Source of the DNA: Aestuariivita sp049276915
GTDB taxonomy: Bacteria > Pseudomonadota > Alphaproteobacteria > Rhodobacterales > Rhodobacteraceae
Length of the DNA: 22,856 nucleotides
Assembly (NCBI RefSeq): GCF_049276915.1
Contig: NZ_JBASXK010000165.1
Span: 1 to 22,856 of the forward strand
Direction of reading: 5' to 3'
The notes under the pieces are model-generated. The model did not search any database. It worked only from the letters and a program-made list of their open reading frames with translations, and was not told the origin of the DNA. A program made the translations under genes and the position numbers. Positions 1-7,582 of the stretch are shown here, one piece after another (position 1 is the stretch's first letter; each line of letters begins with the position of its first letter).

Positions 1-3
1 ATA

Positions 4-789
4 ATGGCCCATGACGACCAGAACTTTTCCGAGGCAAGCGGCGTTCTGCCATTTGCTTCTCTGGCGCTTGAAGTGGTGTCAGTCATCAATGAGCGCCAGG
101 CGAAAGTGCAAGCCAATCAGGCGCGCCCTTACATCAGAAGTATCCTGGATCGCAGGTTGACGACCAAAGCCTACTTCAGCCCAAGTGACGCCCTGACCGA
201 ATTACGCGCGCTGCGATTGGGCGACGAGGCCATAATTGACAATTACATTCCCGAAGCCGCGCGCTCTATAGGTGAAAAATGGAACCGCAACGAGCTTGGC
301 TTTGCGGAAGTCACCATAGCGTCGGTCCGATTGCAAAGCCTGCTGGCCGAGGTCGAATTCATCAATCCCGAGATTCAGCCCTCGTATGACGGTCCGCTGA
401 ATGCCCTCATCGTGTCCTGCGAGGGCGATCAACACACGCTTGGCTGCTTTGTGGCAGCTGCTCAGATCCGCCGAACCGGCGCGACAGTGGAAACCCTGTG
501 CGCCGCGCCGGATGCGGCCATCTGCAAGAAGATCATGAATGGCGATTTCGACGCGGTATTGTTTTCCTGCTCTCGCAGCCAAAGCCTTGAAAGCATTCGA
601 AACATTGTTATGTATTCCAAAAAGAAGTTGTCTGACCCGCCTATCTTTGCGCTGGGTGGCATCATCGTGGGAACGTTAGGGAATATTCAGGGTCAGACCG
701 GAGTTGATCTGGTCACAAGTGACACTGATGCATTGGTGTCTTATTGCGCGCAAAGATCGCCCAAGCTGCTGAAACAGGCCTCAAGATGA
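4..789 (+). CDS. ppaA: PpaA/AerR-type cobalamin-binding regulator of photosynthesis genes
   Basis: Cytoplasmic regulator of 261 residues that, in Rhodobacter, binds cobalamin and counteracts or modulates the repressor PpsR/CrtJ. The C-terminal half (about 130-250) is a B12-binding Rossmann-like domain. His144 in GDQHTLG fits the cobalamin-ligating His of AerR, and the segment around Trp93 (EKWNRNELGFAEVTIASVRL) fits the helical cap that packs on the upper face of the cofactor. Its stop overlaps the ppsR start by 4 bases (ATGA at 786-789), so the two proteins are probably translated together. Only three bases precede the ATG, so the promoter and any longer N-terminal form lie outside the window. 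Family and context are clear; whether it acts as antirepressor or activator here is inferred from homologues. Confidence 0.93.
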   Translation: MAHDDQNFSEASGVLPFASLALEVVSVINERQAKVQANQARPYIRSILDRRLTTKAYFSPSDALTELRALRLGDEAIIDNYIPEAARSIGEKWNRNELGFAEVTIASVRLQSLLAEVEFINPEIQPSYDGPLNALIVSCEGDQHTLGCFVAAAQIRRTGATVETLCAAPDAAICKKIMNGDFDAVLFSCSRSQSLESIRNIVMYSKKKLSDPPIFALGGIIVGTLGNIQGQTGVDLVTSDTDALVSYCAQRSPKLLKQASR

Positions 790-2204
790 GCGCCGGTGGC
801 TCTGTCGGCTGGACGAGCGGACACGCGGTAGAGCTTTCCTCGGATGAAGTTCAAGGGATCATTGCGGCGGCGGCAGACATCGCGTTGATGATTGACCCCG
901 ACGGCAAGATCACATCGGTTATCCTCAATCACGCTGACGAGACTTTCGGAAATCTGGATCACTGGTGCAATCGGCCGATGACAGATTTCCTGGTCGAGGA
1001 CAGCATCTCGAAATTCAAAGACGCGCACGCCCTGTTCCTGTCAGGCGCGGACGTGCGCAAGCAGATCGAATTGAACCACCAGGACGAGGTCTCGTGGGAA
1101 TTCCCGGTCCGCTACACCATGCACCGCTTTGGTGAGGGCAATATCGTGCTGATGCTGGGCCGCGATCTGCGCCCCATCGCGGAAACACAGCAACAGCTTG
1201 TCCATGCGCAAATCGCTTTGGAAAAAGGCTATGAGGCGCGTCGCGAATTCGATGCGCGCTATCGCGTTTTGCTGAACAACACGCGGGATGCGGTTGTTTT
1301 CGTTTCGGTGCGTGAAGGGCGCGTCAAGGACATGAACGAACCTGCCGCCTCCCTTTTGGGTGTTGGTCGCGAAGCACTGGCGGGCAGCCCGTTTGTACAG
1401 GCTTTCAAAGATCGCGCCGCAGGCGAATTGATCGAAGCGCTGCTGAACACATCCATATCGGATGGCGACGGATCGCTGGTGCTTGAGACCCGCACGGGTC
1501 GGCGCAATCTGCGCCTGATACCGACCGTGTTCCGGGCTGCGGGCGAACGCGTCATCATGTGCCGCATGGAAACCGAGGAAGACATCGGACTGGCCGAAGA
1601 TCAGACCACGGTGTCCATGGCGGCCCTGTTTCGCGATGGCAGCGATGCATTCGTTTTCACGGACAACAAGGGCGTCATCACAAGCGCCAACGACAGTTTC
1701 CTTGAACTGGTGGACGCGGCGCATCTGGCTGATGTCAAAGGCCGGTCCCTGGGGGATTTCCTGCATCGGGGACAGATTGATCTGTCGATGCTGATCGAGA
1801 ACTCCAAGCGCACCGGCCAGATGCGGATTTACTCCACGAAACTGGTGAATGATTACGGCTCAAAAATTTCCTCCGAGATTTCAGCCACATATCTCAGCAC
1901 AGGCGCTGCACCCATCGTGGCTTTCGTCATTCGCGACATCAGCCGCGTCGAAGCTGTTCGTCAGGGCGGCGGGGGCGGAAATGCCGAGGATTCCAGCCGC
2001 AATGTCATGGAATTGGTCGGCTCGGCCACTCTGAAAGAGATCGTGTCGGAAACCACGGATGTGGTTGAAAAGATGTGTATTGAAACGGCCGTCACGCTGA
2101 CACGCAACAATCGCGTCGCCGCAGCCGAGATGCTGGGGCTTTCGCGCCAAAGCCTTTACGTAAAACTGCGCAAATACGGTCTTTTGAGCAAAGAAAAAGA
2201 CTAG
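786..2204 (+). CDS. ppsR: PpsR/CrtJ redox-responsive repressor of photosynthesis genes
   Basis: Transcriptional repressor of bch, crt and puc genes under oxic conditions, binding TGT-N12-ACA palindromes. The frame stays open upstream to 744, but the ATG at 786 gives the family-typical 472 residues and overlaps the ppaA stop. Layout: N-terminal PAS-like domain (about 15-130), a glutamine-containing linker helix (about 131-160), two PAS domains (about 160-265 and 280-390), a Gly-rich hinge (394-398) and a FIS-type helix-turn-helix (about 425-468, core RVAAAEMLGLSRQSLYVKL). Cys259 between the two PAS domains and Cys431 in the HTH correspond to the redox-active Cys251 and Cys424 reported for Rhodobacter PpsR. 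A third Cys is at 61. The next gene, bchG, carries its operator (2288-2330). Confidence 0.96.
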   Translation: MSAGGSVGWTSGHAVELSSDEVQGIIAAAADIALMIDPDGKITSVILNHADETFGNLDHWCNRPMTDFLVEDSISKFKDAHALFLSGADVRKQIELNHQDEVSWEFPVRYTMHRFGEGNIVLMLGRDLRPIAETQQQLVHAQIALEKGYEARREFDARYRVLLNNTRDAVVFVSVREGRVKDMNEPAASLLGVGREALAGSPFVQAFKDRAAGELIEALLNTSISDGDGSLVLETRTGRRNLRLIPTVFRAAGERVIMCRMETEEDIGLAEDQTTVSMAALFRDGSDAFVFTDNKGVITSANDSFLELVDAAHLADVKGRSLGDFLHRGQIDLSMLIENSKRTGQMRIYSTKLVNDYGSKISSEISATYLSTGAAPIVAFVIRDISRVEAVRQGGGGGNAEDSSRNVMELVGSATLKEIVSETTDVVEKMCIETAVTLTRNNRVAAAEMLGLSRQSLYVKLRKYGLLSKEKD

Positions 2205-2208
2205 TCGG

Positions 2209-2220
2209 GGCCCGCCCCTC
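2209..2220 (+). other. short GC hairpin just after ppsR
   Basis: GGGG-CCCG-CCCC forms a 4-base-pair stem five bases after the ppsR stop. No T-run follows, so this is at best a weak pause or stability element and not a convincing terminator. Confidence 0.2.
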
Positions 2221-2267
2221 TCATCAGGACATCCAGAACCGTACAGCTTGCCGCAGGCATGCGTGTT

Positions 2268-2297
2268 TTGCTTGCGTCGACTCGAAGTGTCAGTAAT
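2268..2297 (+). promoter_or_regulatory. probable sigma70-type promoter of the bchG operon
   Basis: Candidate -35 TTGCTT (2268-2273) and -10 AGTAAT (2292-2297), spaced by 18 bases. Both are partial matches. The -10 lies inside the PpsR palindrome 2288-2305, as expected for a repressed bch promoter. The predicted start point (near 2304) would leave almost no 5' leader before the bchG ATG at 2307. Inferred from sequence only. Confidence 0.4.
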
Positions 2298-2305
2298 AGT
2301 TTACA
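2288..2305 (+). promoter_or_regulatory. PpsR/CrtJ operator, exact TGT-N12-ACA palindrome
   Basis: TGTCAGTAATAGTTTACA matches the known PpsR/CrtJ consensus TGT-N12-ACA exactly. It lies two bases upstream of the bchG start codon and directly downstream of ppsR itself. Position over the likely -10 supports repression of bchG and the genes behind it. Confidence 0.8.
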
Positions 2306-2306
2306 C

Positions 2307-3215
2307 ATGAGTGTAAGCCAAACTATCACAGAGCGTCGTTTCCCGGAACCAGCTGCCATGTTGCGGCTGATCAAACCGATCACATGGTTTCCCCCGATGT
2401 GGGCCTATCTGTGCGGCGTGATCTCTTCCGGCGTGTCCCCCGCACAAAGCTGGCCGCTGGTTGTTCTGGGCGTGCTTCTTGCCGGACCGATCGTCTGCGG
2501 CATGAGTCAGGCTGCAAATGACTGGTGCGACCGTCATGTCGATGCCATCAACGAGCCCGACCGGCCGATCCCATCGGGCCGTATTCCCGGCCGCTGGGGT
2601 CTGTGGATCGCCCTTGCGATGTCCGCCATCTCGCTGCTGGTCGGCTGGCAACTGGGGCCATGGGGCTTTGGTGCCACGATCCTTGGCGTCTTGGCCGCAT
2701 GGGCCTATTCCGCCGAGCCCATTCGGATGAAAAAATCCGGCTGGTGGGGGCCTGGCCTGGTCGGCTTGAGCTATGAGACGCTGCCCTGGTTCACCGGCGC
2801 CGCCGTGCTCAGCGCAGGCGCACCTGCCATGCCCGTCATCATCGTCGCCGTGCTCTATGGCATCGGGGCGCATGGCATCATGACACTCAATGATTTCAAA
2901 GCGTTGGAAGGTGACCGCCAGATGGGCGTAAACTCCCTTCCGGTAACGCTTGGCCCGGAGAAAGCCGCCAAGGTTGCCTGTATCGTCATGACCATTCCTC
3001 AGGTCATTGTCTTTGCCCTGCTGGCCTATTGGGATCGTCCGGCGCATGCGGCCGGCGTTCTGGCGGTGATCGGCCTGCAATTCTGGGCAATGAGCGTGAT
3101 GTTCAAGGACCCCAAGGGCAAAGCGCCCTGGTATAATGGAACAGGCGTGTTGCTCTATGTCAGCGGCATGATGATCACGGCCTTTGCGATCCGCTCTTTG
3201 GGAGTGATGCCGTGA
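2307..3215 (+). CDS. bchG: Bacteriochlorophyll synthase (geranylgeranyl/phytyl transferase)
   Basis: Membrane-bound UbiA-superfamily prenyltransferase that esterifies bacteriochlorophyllide a with geranylgeranyl (or phytyl) diphosphate, the attachment step of bacteriochlorophyll synthesis. The ATG at 2307 gives 302 residues starting MSVSQTITERR, the usual BchG length; the open frame back to 2259 adds an unrelated 16 residues. The diphosphate/Mg-binding motif is NDWCDRHVDAINEPDRPIPSG without its last residue (71-90), and the second Asp-rich motif is NDFKALEGDR (195-204). Multiple hydrophobic segments run throughout. No clear Shine-Dalgarno precedes the start, and the start codon sits between two PpsR half-sites. 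The stop overlaps the next start by four bases (GTGA, 3212-3215). Confidence 0.96.
   Translation: MSVSQTITERRFPEPAAMLRLIKPITWFPPMWAYLCGVISSGVSPAQSWPLVVLGVLLAGPIVCGMSQAANDWCDRHVDAINEPDRPIPSGRIPGRWGLWIALAMSAISLLVGWQLGPWGFGATILGVLAAWAYSAEPIRMKKSGWWGPGLVGLSYETLPWFTGAAVLSAGAPAMPVIIVAVLYGIGAHGIMTLNDFKALEGDRQMGVNSLPVTLGPEKAAKVACIVMTIPQVIVFALLAYWDRPAHAAGVLAVIGLQFWAMSVMFKDPKGKAPWYNGTGVLLYVSGMMITAFAIRSLGVMP
2312..2330 (+). promoter_or_regulatory. second, imperfect PpsR half-site pair (TGT-N13-ACA)
   Basis: TGTAAGCCAAACTATCACA begins six bases after the first palindrome and lies inside the first codons of bchG. Its spacer is 13, not the canonical 12, so it would be a weaker site. CrtJ is known to bind paired palindromes cooperatively, for example two sites 8 bases apart at bchC, so a weak partner site here is plausible. 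Confidence 0.45.
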
Positions 3216-4501
3216 AGACCCTCAGTTGGTTTGACATTGTCCGCCTGGGTTTGATTCAGGCCTGTTTGGGAGCCATCGTCGTTCTCACCACATCCACCCT
3301 GAACAGGTTGATGGTTGTCGAGCTTGCGCTGCCCGCAGTCCTGCCGGGTCTGTTGGTGGCCCTGCACTATGGCATCCAGATCACCCGGCCGAACTGGGGT
3401 TTCAGGTCTGACACGCGGGGCAACCGCACCACCTTTATCATCGGCGGCATGATCGTTCTGGCGCTGGGCGGTTTTCTGGCTGCCTATGGCGTGCAGGTGC
3501 TGGCCACGCAATATGGGCTGGGTCTGGCGATTTCGATTCTGGCCTATGCGCTGATTGGCCTGGGTGTTGGTGCCTCTGGCACATCGCTGCTGGCGCTTTT
3601 GGCGACCGCCACCGCGCCGGAACGACGCGCAGCGGCGGCCACGATCACATGGCTGATGATGATTGCCGGAATTGCGATCACCGCAGGCACGGTCGGTGCG
3701 TTTCTTGATCCCTATACACCGGCCCTTCTTCTCAAGATCGTAACGATTGTGACGGTCGGTGCCGTCTGTGTGACTACCCTTGCCGTGTGGCGCATTGAAC
3801 GGGATGTCGAGGACACCTCAGAGCCGGAAACCATGCCGTTTTCCCACGGCATGCGCGAAATCTGGGCCGAGCGCAAAGCGCGCAACTTTACCGGTTTCGT
3901 GTTCCTGTCGATGACCGCCTATTTCATGCAGGAGCTTATTCTCGAGCCCTATTCCGGCCTCGTGTTCAACTTTTCGCCGGGCCAGTCCACATCGCTCTCG
4001 GGTGCGCAGAATGGCGGCGTGTTTCTGGGCATGGTCATGGTCGGACTCGCCTGTACAGGACTGCGAATCGGATCGCTCAAGGGCTGGGTGATCATCGGCT
4101 GTCTGGGGTCTGCCGCCATGCTGGTCCTGATCGCGCTGCTGGGTCAGATCGGACCCGGTGCCCCTCTGGTGCCCGCCGTGGCCGGTCTGGGCATTTTCAA
4201 CGGAATGTTCGCGGTAGCCGCCATCGGTTCGATGATGGCGCTGGCGGGCGAAGGTCGCGACGGCCGCGAAGGCACCCGTATGGGTCTTTGGGGCGCGGCA
4301 CAAGCGATGGCGGCAGGGTTCGGCGGACTGATCGGAGCGGCCGCTGTCGATCTGCTGCGCACAGCCATGAGCAGCGACGCCTCGGCCTTCGGCACGGTGT
4401 TCGTCGCCGAAGCCGCCCTGTTTGTTTTTGCCGCCATCATGGCGGTGCAAGTCATGGAGCGGCGTCCCAGTCGTTCCTTGGAAATGGTTCCAGGAGAATG
4501 A
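3212..4501 (+). CDS. PucC-family (BCD) membrane transporter, ORF428-like
   Basis: Integral membrane protein of 429 residues, a major-facilitator-like PucC/LhaA family member with about 12 hydrophobic segments. Family members help assemble light-harvesting complexes or move bacteriochlorophyll at the inner membrane. Position between bchG and bchP and the length match Rhodobacter ORF428, often mislabelled as a 44.5 kDa bacteriochlorophyll synthase chain. N-terminal features typical of the family include the QACLGAIVVLTTSTLNRLMV segment and RPNWGFRSDTRGNRTTFI. Start is GTG at 3212, overlapping the bchG stop, so translation is probably coupled. The exact cargo is unknown; the link to delivering newly made pigment is inferred from the context. 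Confidence 0.9.
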   Translation: MKTLSWFDIVRLGLIQACLGAIVVLTTSTLNRLMVVELALPAVLPGLLVALHYGIQITRPNWGFRSDTRGNRTTFIIGGMIVLALGGFLAAYGVQVLATQYGLGLAISILAYALIGLGVGASGTSLLALLATATAPERRAAAATITWLMMIAGIAITAGTVGAFLDPYTPALLLKIVTIVTVGAVCVTTLAVWRIERDVEDTSEPETMPFSHGMREIWAERKARNFTGFVFLSMTAYFMQELILEPYSGLVFNFSPGQSTSLSGAQNGGVFLGMVMVGLACTGLRIGSLKGWVIIGCLGSAAMLVLIALLGQIGPGAPLVPAVAGLGIFNGMFAVAAIGSMMALAGEGRDGREGTRMGLWGAAQAMAAGFGGLIGAAAVDLLRTAMSSDASAFGTVFVAEAALFVFAAIMAVQVMERRPSRSLEMVPGE

Positions 4502-4504
4502 AAC

Positions 4505-5680
4505 ATGTTTGATGTCGTTGTAGTGGGCGGAGGGCCCTCGGGCGCAACAGCCGCCGAAGATCTGGTCCGCTCGGGCCATAAAGTCGCGCTTCTTGATCGT
4601 GAAGGCCGCATCAAACCCTGCGGCGGCGCGATCCCGCCGCGATTGATGCAGGATTTCAACATCGACGACGCGCAACTGGTCGCCAAGGTCAACACCGCGC
4701 GCATGATTTCTCCCACAGGGCGCATGGTCGATATCCCGATCGAGAACGGTTTCGTCGGCATGGTCGATCGCAAGGACTTTGACCCTTTCCTGAGACAACG
4801 GGCCGTCGATGCGGGGGCCGAGTATCACGTCGGCACCTTCCTGCGGATTGATCGCACCAACGGCACCAAGGTCATCTACCGCGAGAAATCCAGCGGCGAA
4901 GAAAGGGAACTTCCCTGCAAGCTGATCATCGGCGCGGATGGCGCACGGTCACGCGTGGGCAAAGCCGAAGTCGCGGGCTGGGACAAGATCCCCTATGTGC
5001 TGGCCTATCATGAGATCATCAAGGCTCCGCCCAAGAACGACGTCTATGACCCGGTGCGGTGTGATGTGATCTATGACGGCGCGATCTCGCCTGATTTCTA
5101 TGGCTGGGTCTTTCCACATGGCGACAGCGCCAGCGTGGGCATGGGCACCGGGCTGACAGACATCGATCTGAAGAAAGCCACCGCCGATCTGCGCGCGGCC
5201 GCCGGCCTGACGGATTGCGAAACACTGCGCCGCGAAGGCGCGCCGATCCCGCTCCATCCACTGGACAAATGGGACAATGGCCGTGATGTCGTTCTGGCGG
5301 GTGACGCGGCCGGCGTGGTTGCCCCGTCATCGGGTGAGGGTATCTATTATGCAATGGTAGCGGGTCGCGTTGCGGCCACGGCCTGCGCGGCAACCCTTGC
5401 TTCGGCCAGGGTGAAAGATCTGCAACTTGCCCGCAAGCTGTTCATGAAAGAACATAAGACCGTCTTCAGGGTGCTTCAGTCGATGCAGAATGCCTATTAC
5501 AGATCGGACAATCGGCGTGAACGCTTTGTGTCACTGTGCCATGATGTGGACGTGCAGCGCCTGACATTCGAAGCCTACATGAACAAGAAACTGGTCGCCG
5601 CACGGCCCTTGGCGCATCTGAAAATCGGCTTCAAGAACCTTGCGCATCTCAGTGGTCTGGTATCTGCCGAACGCATATGA
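4505..5680 (+). CDS. bchP: Geranylgeranyl diphosphate/bacteriochlorophyll reductase
   Basis: Flavin-dependent reductase of 391 residues that stepwise reduces the geranylgeranyl group to phytyl, acting on the pigment ester or on the free diphosphate. N-terminal FAD dinucleotide-binding motif VVVGGGPSGATAAEDL (5-20), the family motif PCGGA (38-42), GADGARSR (143-150) and the second FAD contact GDAAGVVAPSSGEGI (266-280) are all present. The ATG at 4505 lies eight bases after AGGAG (4492-4496), which falls at the end of the preceding gene. The stop overlaps the idi start by four bases. Length and motifs are normal for BchP/ChlP. Confidence 0.96.
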   Translation: MFDVVVVGGGPSGATAAEDLVRSGHKVALLDREGRIKPCGGAIPPRLMQDFNIDDAQLVAKVNTARMISPTGRMVDIPIENGFVGMVDRKDFDPFLRQRAVDAGAEYHVGTFLRIDRTNGTKVIYREKSSGEERELPCKLIIGADGARSRVGKAEVAGWDKIPYVLAYHEIIKAPPKNDVYDPVRCDVIYDGAISPDFYGWVFPHGDSASVGMGTGLTDIDLKKATADLRAAAGLTDCETLRREGAPIPLHPLDKWDNGRDVVLAGDAAGVVAPSSGEGIYYAMVAGRVAATACAATLASARVKDLQLARKLFMKEHKTVFRVLQSMQNAYYRSDNRRERFVSLCHDVDVQRLTFEAYMNKKLVAARPLAHLKIGFKNLAHLSGLVSAERI

Positions 5681-6219
5681 GCATCATGATCCCGGCCTGG
5701 GTGAACGGCGAACTTACACCCGTGGAAAAGCTTGAGGCACATCAACGCGGCCTCAGGCACAAAGCCGTGTCCGTCTTTGTCATCCGGGGTACGAAAATCC
5801 TGATGCAACGGCGCGCTCTGGGAAAGTATCATACCCCCGGCCTCTGGGCGAACACCTGCTGCACGCATCCCGACTGGGGCGAGACACCGTCCACCTGCGC
5901 TGTACGCCGGTTGAACGAAGAACTGGGCATTACCGGTTTGTATCCCGAACACCGTCACCATCTGGAATACCGCGCCGATGTCGGCAACGGTCTGGTCGAA
6001 CATGAGGTGGTCGATGTCTATCTGGCCCGCGCTGGCAAGGACATGCCGCTGGATCCAAACCCCGATGAGGTGATGGAGACCGAATGGGTCGATTATCACG
6101 ATCTTCTGGCCCAGATCCGGATGCATCCGGAAAAATTCACGCCCTGGCTCAAGATATATCTGACAGATTATGCCGATATGATATTCGGCTCGGATCTGAT
6201 GATCGCGTCCCGGGCGTAA
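5677..6219 (+). CDS. idi: Isopentenyl-diphosphate delta-isomerase, type 1
   Basis: Cytoplasmic Nudix-fold enzyme of 180 residues that interconverts isopentenyl and dimethylallyl diphosphate. It supplies the allylic starter for geranylgeranyl diphosphate, carotenoids and the bacteriochlorophyll tail. Catalytic Cys62 lies in NTCCTHP (E. coli Cys67 in NSVCGHP). The Nudix-like helix is around RRLNEELG (77-84), and the acidic pair Glu108/Glu110 in VEHEVVDVY corresponds to the E. coli Glu114/Glu116 pair. The start overlaps the bchP stop (ATGA). It closes the bchG operon, and the gene order matches photosynthesis clusters where idi follows bchP. Confidence 0.95.
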   Translation: MSIMIPAWVNGELTPVEKLEAHQRGLRHKAVSVFVIRGTKILMQRRALGKYHTPGLWANTCCTHPDWGETPSTCAVRRLNEELGITGLYPEHRHHLEYRADVGNGLVEHEVVDVYLARAGKDMPLDPNPDEVMETEWVDYHDLLAQIRMHPEKFTPWLKIYLTDYADMIFGSDLMIASRA

Positions 6220-6252
6220 GTTAGCGCCATTTCCATGTTTTAAGCACGACGC

Positions 6253-6269
6253 AGGGCCGCTCAGGCCCT
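6253..6269 (+). other. inverted repeat after idi, possible weak terminator
   Basis: AGGGCC-GCTCA-GGCCCT is a perfect 6-base-pair stem with a 5-base loop, 33 bases after the idi stop. It is GC-rich but is followed by TGAACC and not a T-run, so intrinsic termination is doubtful. It may mark the end of the photosynthesis operon. Confidence 0.3.
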
Positions 6270-6309
6270 TGAACCTCTGCGGCGCGGCTGGTTGAGTGGC
6301 GCGGCACAC

Positions 6310-6316
6310 AGGAGGG
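6310..6316 (+). promoter_or_regulatory. Shine-Dalgarno that sets the monooxygenase start
   Basis: AGGAGGG, six bases before the GTG at 6323. The alternative in-frame GTG at 6296 has no such site, so 6323 is preferred. Confidence 0.75.
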
Positions 6317-6322
6317 ACAGAC

Positions 6323-7576
6323 GTGACCGTATTGATCGCAGGCGGCGGGATTGCCGGGCTGAGCCTTGGATTGACCTTGCATCAGATCGGGGTGCCGTTT
6401 CGCATCTTCGAGGCGACCTCGCAGATCCGGCCCATGGGTGTCGGCATCAACATCCAGCCCAATGCCGTGCGCGAGTTGTTTGACCTTGGTCTGGAAGATC
6501 AGCTGGATCAGATCGGTGTGCGCACCCGTCAATACGGGTTCTACTCCAAACTTGGCAAAACCATCTGGGAAGAGCCGCGCGGCACATGGGCCGGGTACAG
6601 CTGGCCGCAATACTCGATCCATCGCGGCAAACTGCAGATGATGCTTTATGAGACTTTGCTGCAGCGTGCAGGCGCCGAATGCATCGTCACGGACGCCCGC
6701 GCCGTGGCCTACGAAAATACCCCATCCGGTGCAGTGCTGCATCTTGGCGCGGGCCGTTTCGAAGGCGGTTTGATCATCGCGGCGGATGGCATCCATTCGG
6801 CGCTGCGCGCACAGATGTACCCACAGGAAGGCCCGCCGATCTGGGGCGGGGCTGTGTTGTGGCGCGCGACATCTCAGGCCAAGCCGTTCTTTGGCGGCGG
6901 GGCGATGGCTCTGATCGGGCATGACACACAGAGGCTGGTCGCCTATCCGATTTCCAACCCCGACCCGCAGACCGGCGAGGTCGTGATGAACTGGATCGCA
7001 GAACTGCGCATAGACCCGTCCCAGGGGTGGAAGAAGGAAGACTGGAACCGCGCCGCGGACCGGGGCGATTTTCGCCCTGCCTTTGACGACTGGAAGTTCG
7101 ACTGGATCGACGTGCCGGGGTTGATCGACAGCGCCGCGCAGGTCTTTGAATATCCGATGGTGGATCGCGATCCGCTGGAGCGCTGGACCGACGGCCATGT
7201 CACCCTCATGGGAGATGCCGCGCATCCGACCTATCCCGTGGGATCAAACGGTGCCAGTCAGGCGATTATCGACGCTCGGGTGATCGGGGCCAAACTGGTC
7301 GAACACGGCATCACAGCCGCAGCGCTTGAGGCCTATGAGGCCGAGGTGCGACCCGTGACAACCGGCGTGGGTCTGGCCAATCGCGGCAGCGGTCCGGATG
7401 CGATCCTTCAGCGGGTCGAGGACCTGTGCGGCGGGGATTTCGGCACGATCGACGAGGTGATCTCGCTGGATGATCTGGCCGCGCATTCGGCCAAGTACAA
7501 ATCCATCGCCGGGTTTTCAATAGATGCCCTGAACGCCAAGCCCGCTCTGATTGCCAAAGGCGCGCGGGTGGCCTGA
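6323..7576 (+). CDS. PhzS-like FAD-dependent aromatic monooxygenase
   Basis: Single-component flavoprotein monooxygenase of 417 residues (para-hydroxybenzoate hydroxylase fold), expected to use NAD(P)H and O2 to hydroxylate an aromatic or heterocyclic substrate in the cytoplasm. Motifs: FAD-binding GGGIAG (7-12), ADGIHSALR (154-162) and GDAAHPTYPVGSNG (297-310). Stretches such as GVGINIQPNAV (39-49), EEPRG (83-87), PQYSIHRGKLQM (95-106) and QYS/LVAYPIS closely resemble Pseudomonas PhzS, the enzyme that makes pyocyanin. No phenazine core genes are present, so the real substrate is unknown. The GTG start is chosen from AGGAGGG at 6310. It converges on glpK with only six bases between the stops. 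Confidence 0.82.
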   Translation: MTVLIAGGGIAGLSLGLTLHQIGVPFRIFEATSQIRPMGVGINIQPNAVRELFDLGLEDQLDQIGVRTRQYGFYSKLGKTIWEEPRGTWAGYSWPQYSIHRGKLQMMLYETLLQRAGAECIVTDARAVAYENTPSGAVLHLGAGRFEGGLIIAADGIHSALRAQMYPQEGPPIWGGAVLWRATSQAKPFFGGGAMALIGHDTQRLVAYPISNPDPQTGEVVMNWIAELRIDPSQGWKKEDWNRAADRGDFRPAFDDWKFDWIDVPGLIDSAAQVFEYPMVDRDPLERWTDGHVTLMGDAAHPTYPVGSNGASQAIIDARVIGAKLVEHGITAAALEAYEAEVRPVTTGVGLANRGSGPDAILQRVEDLCGGDFGTIDEVISLDDLAAHSAKYKSIAGFSIDALNAKPALIAKGARVA

Positions 7577-7582
7577 TCTGCG

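Noticed and set aside
2209..2220. GC hairpin after ppsR as an intrinsic terminator
   Set aside because: Only four base pairs and no T-run; kept only as a low-confidence element.
3212..4501. Legacy name bacteriochlorophyll synthase 44.5 kDa chain for the PucC-like gene
   Set aside because: The protein is a multi-membrane-segment PucC/LhaA-type transporter without prenyltransferase Asp motifs; bchG next to it is the synthase.
3818..4828. Long minus-strand open frame (336 codons) over the pucC-like and bchP genes
   Set aside because: It is antisense to two well-supported genes, rich in His/Arg/Gln/Asp with no recognisable domain, and is typical of shadow frames in GC-rich DNA.
6221..7225. Long minus-strand open frame (334 codons) over the monooxygenase
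   Set aside because: Antisense to a gene with clear FAD motifs; composition is shadow-like and no motif was found.
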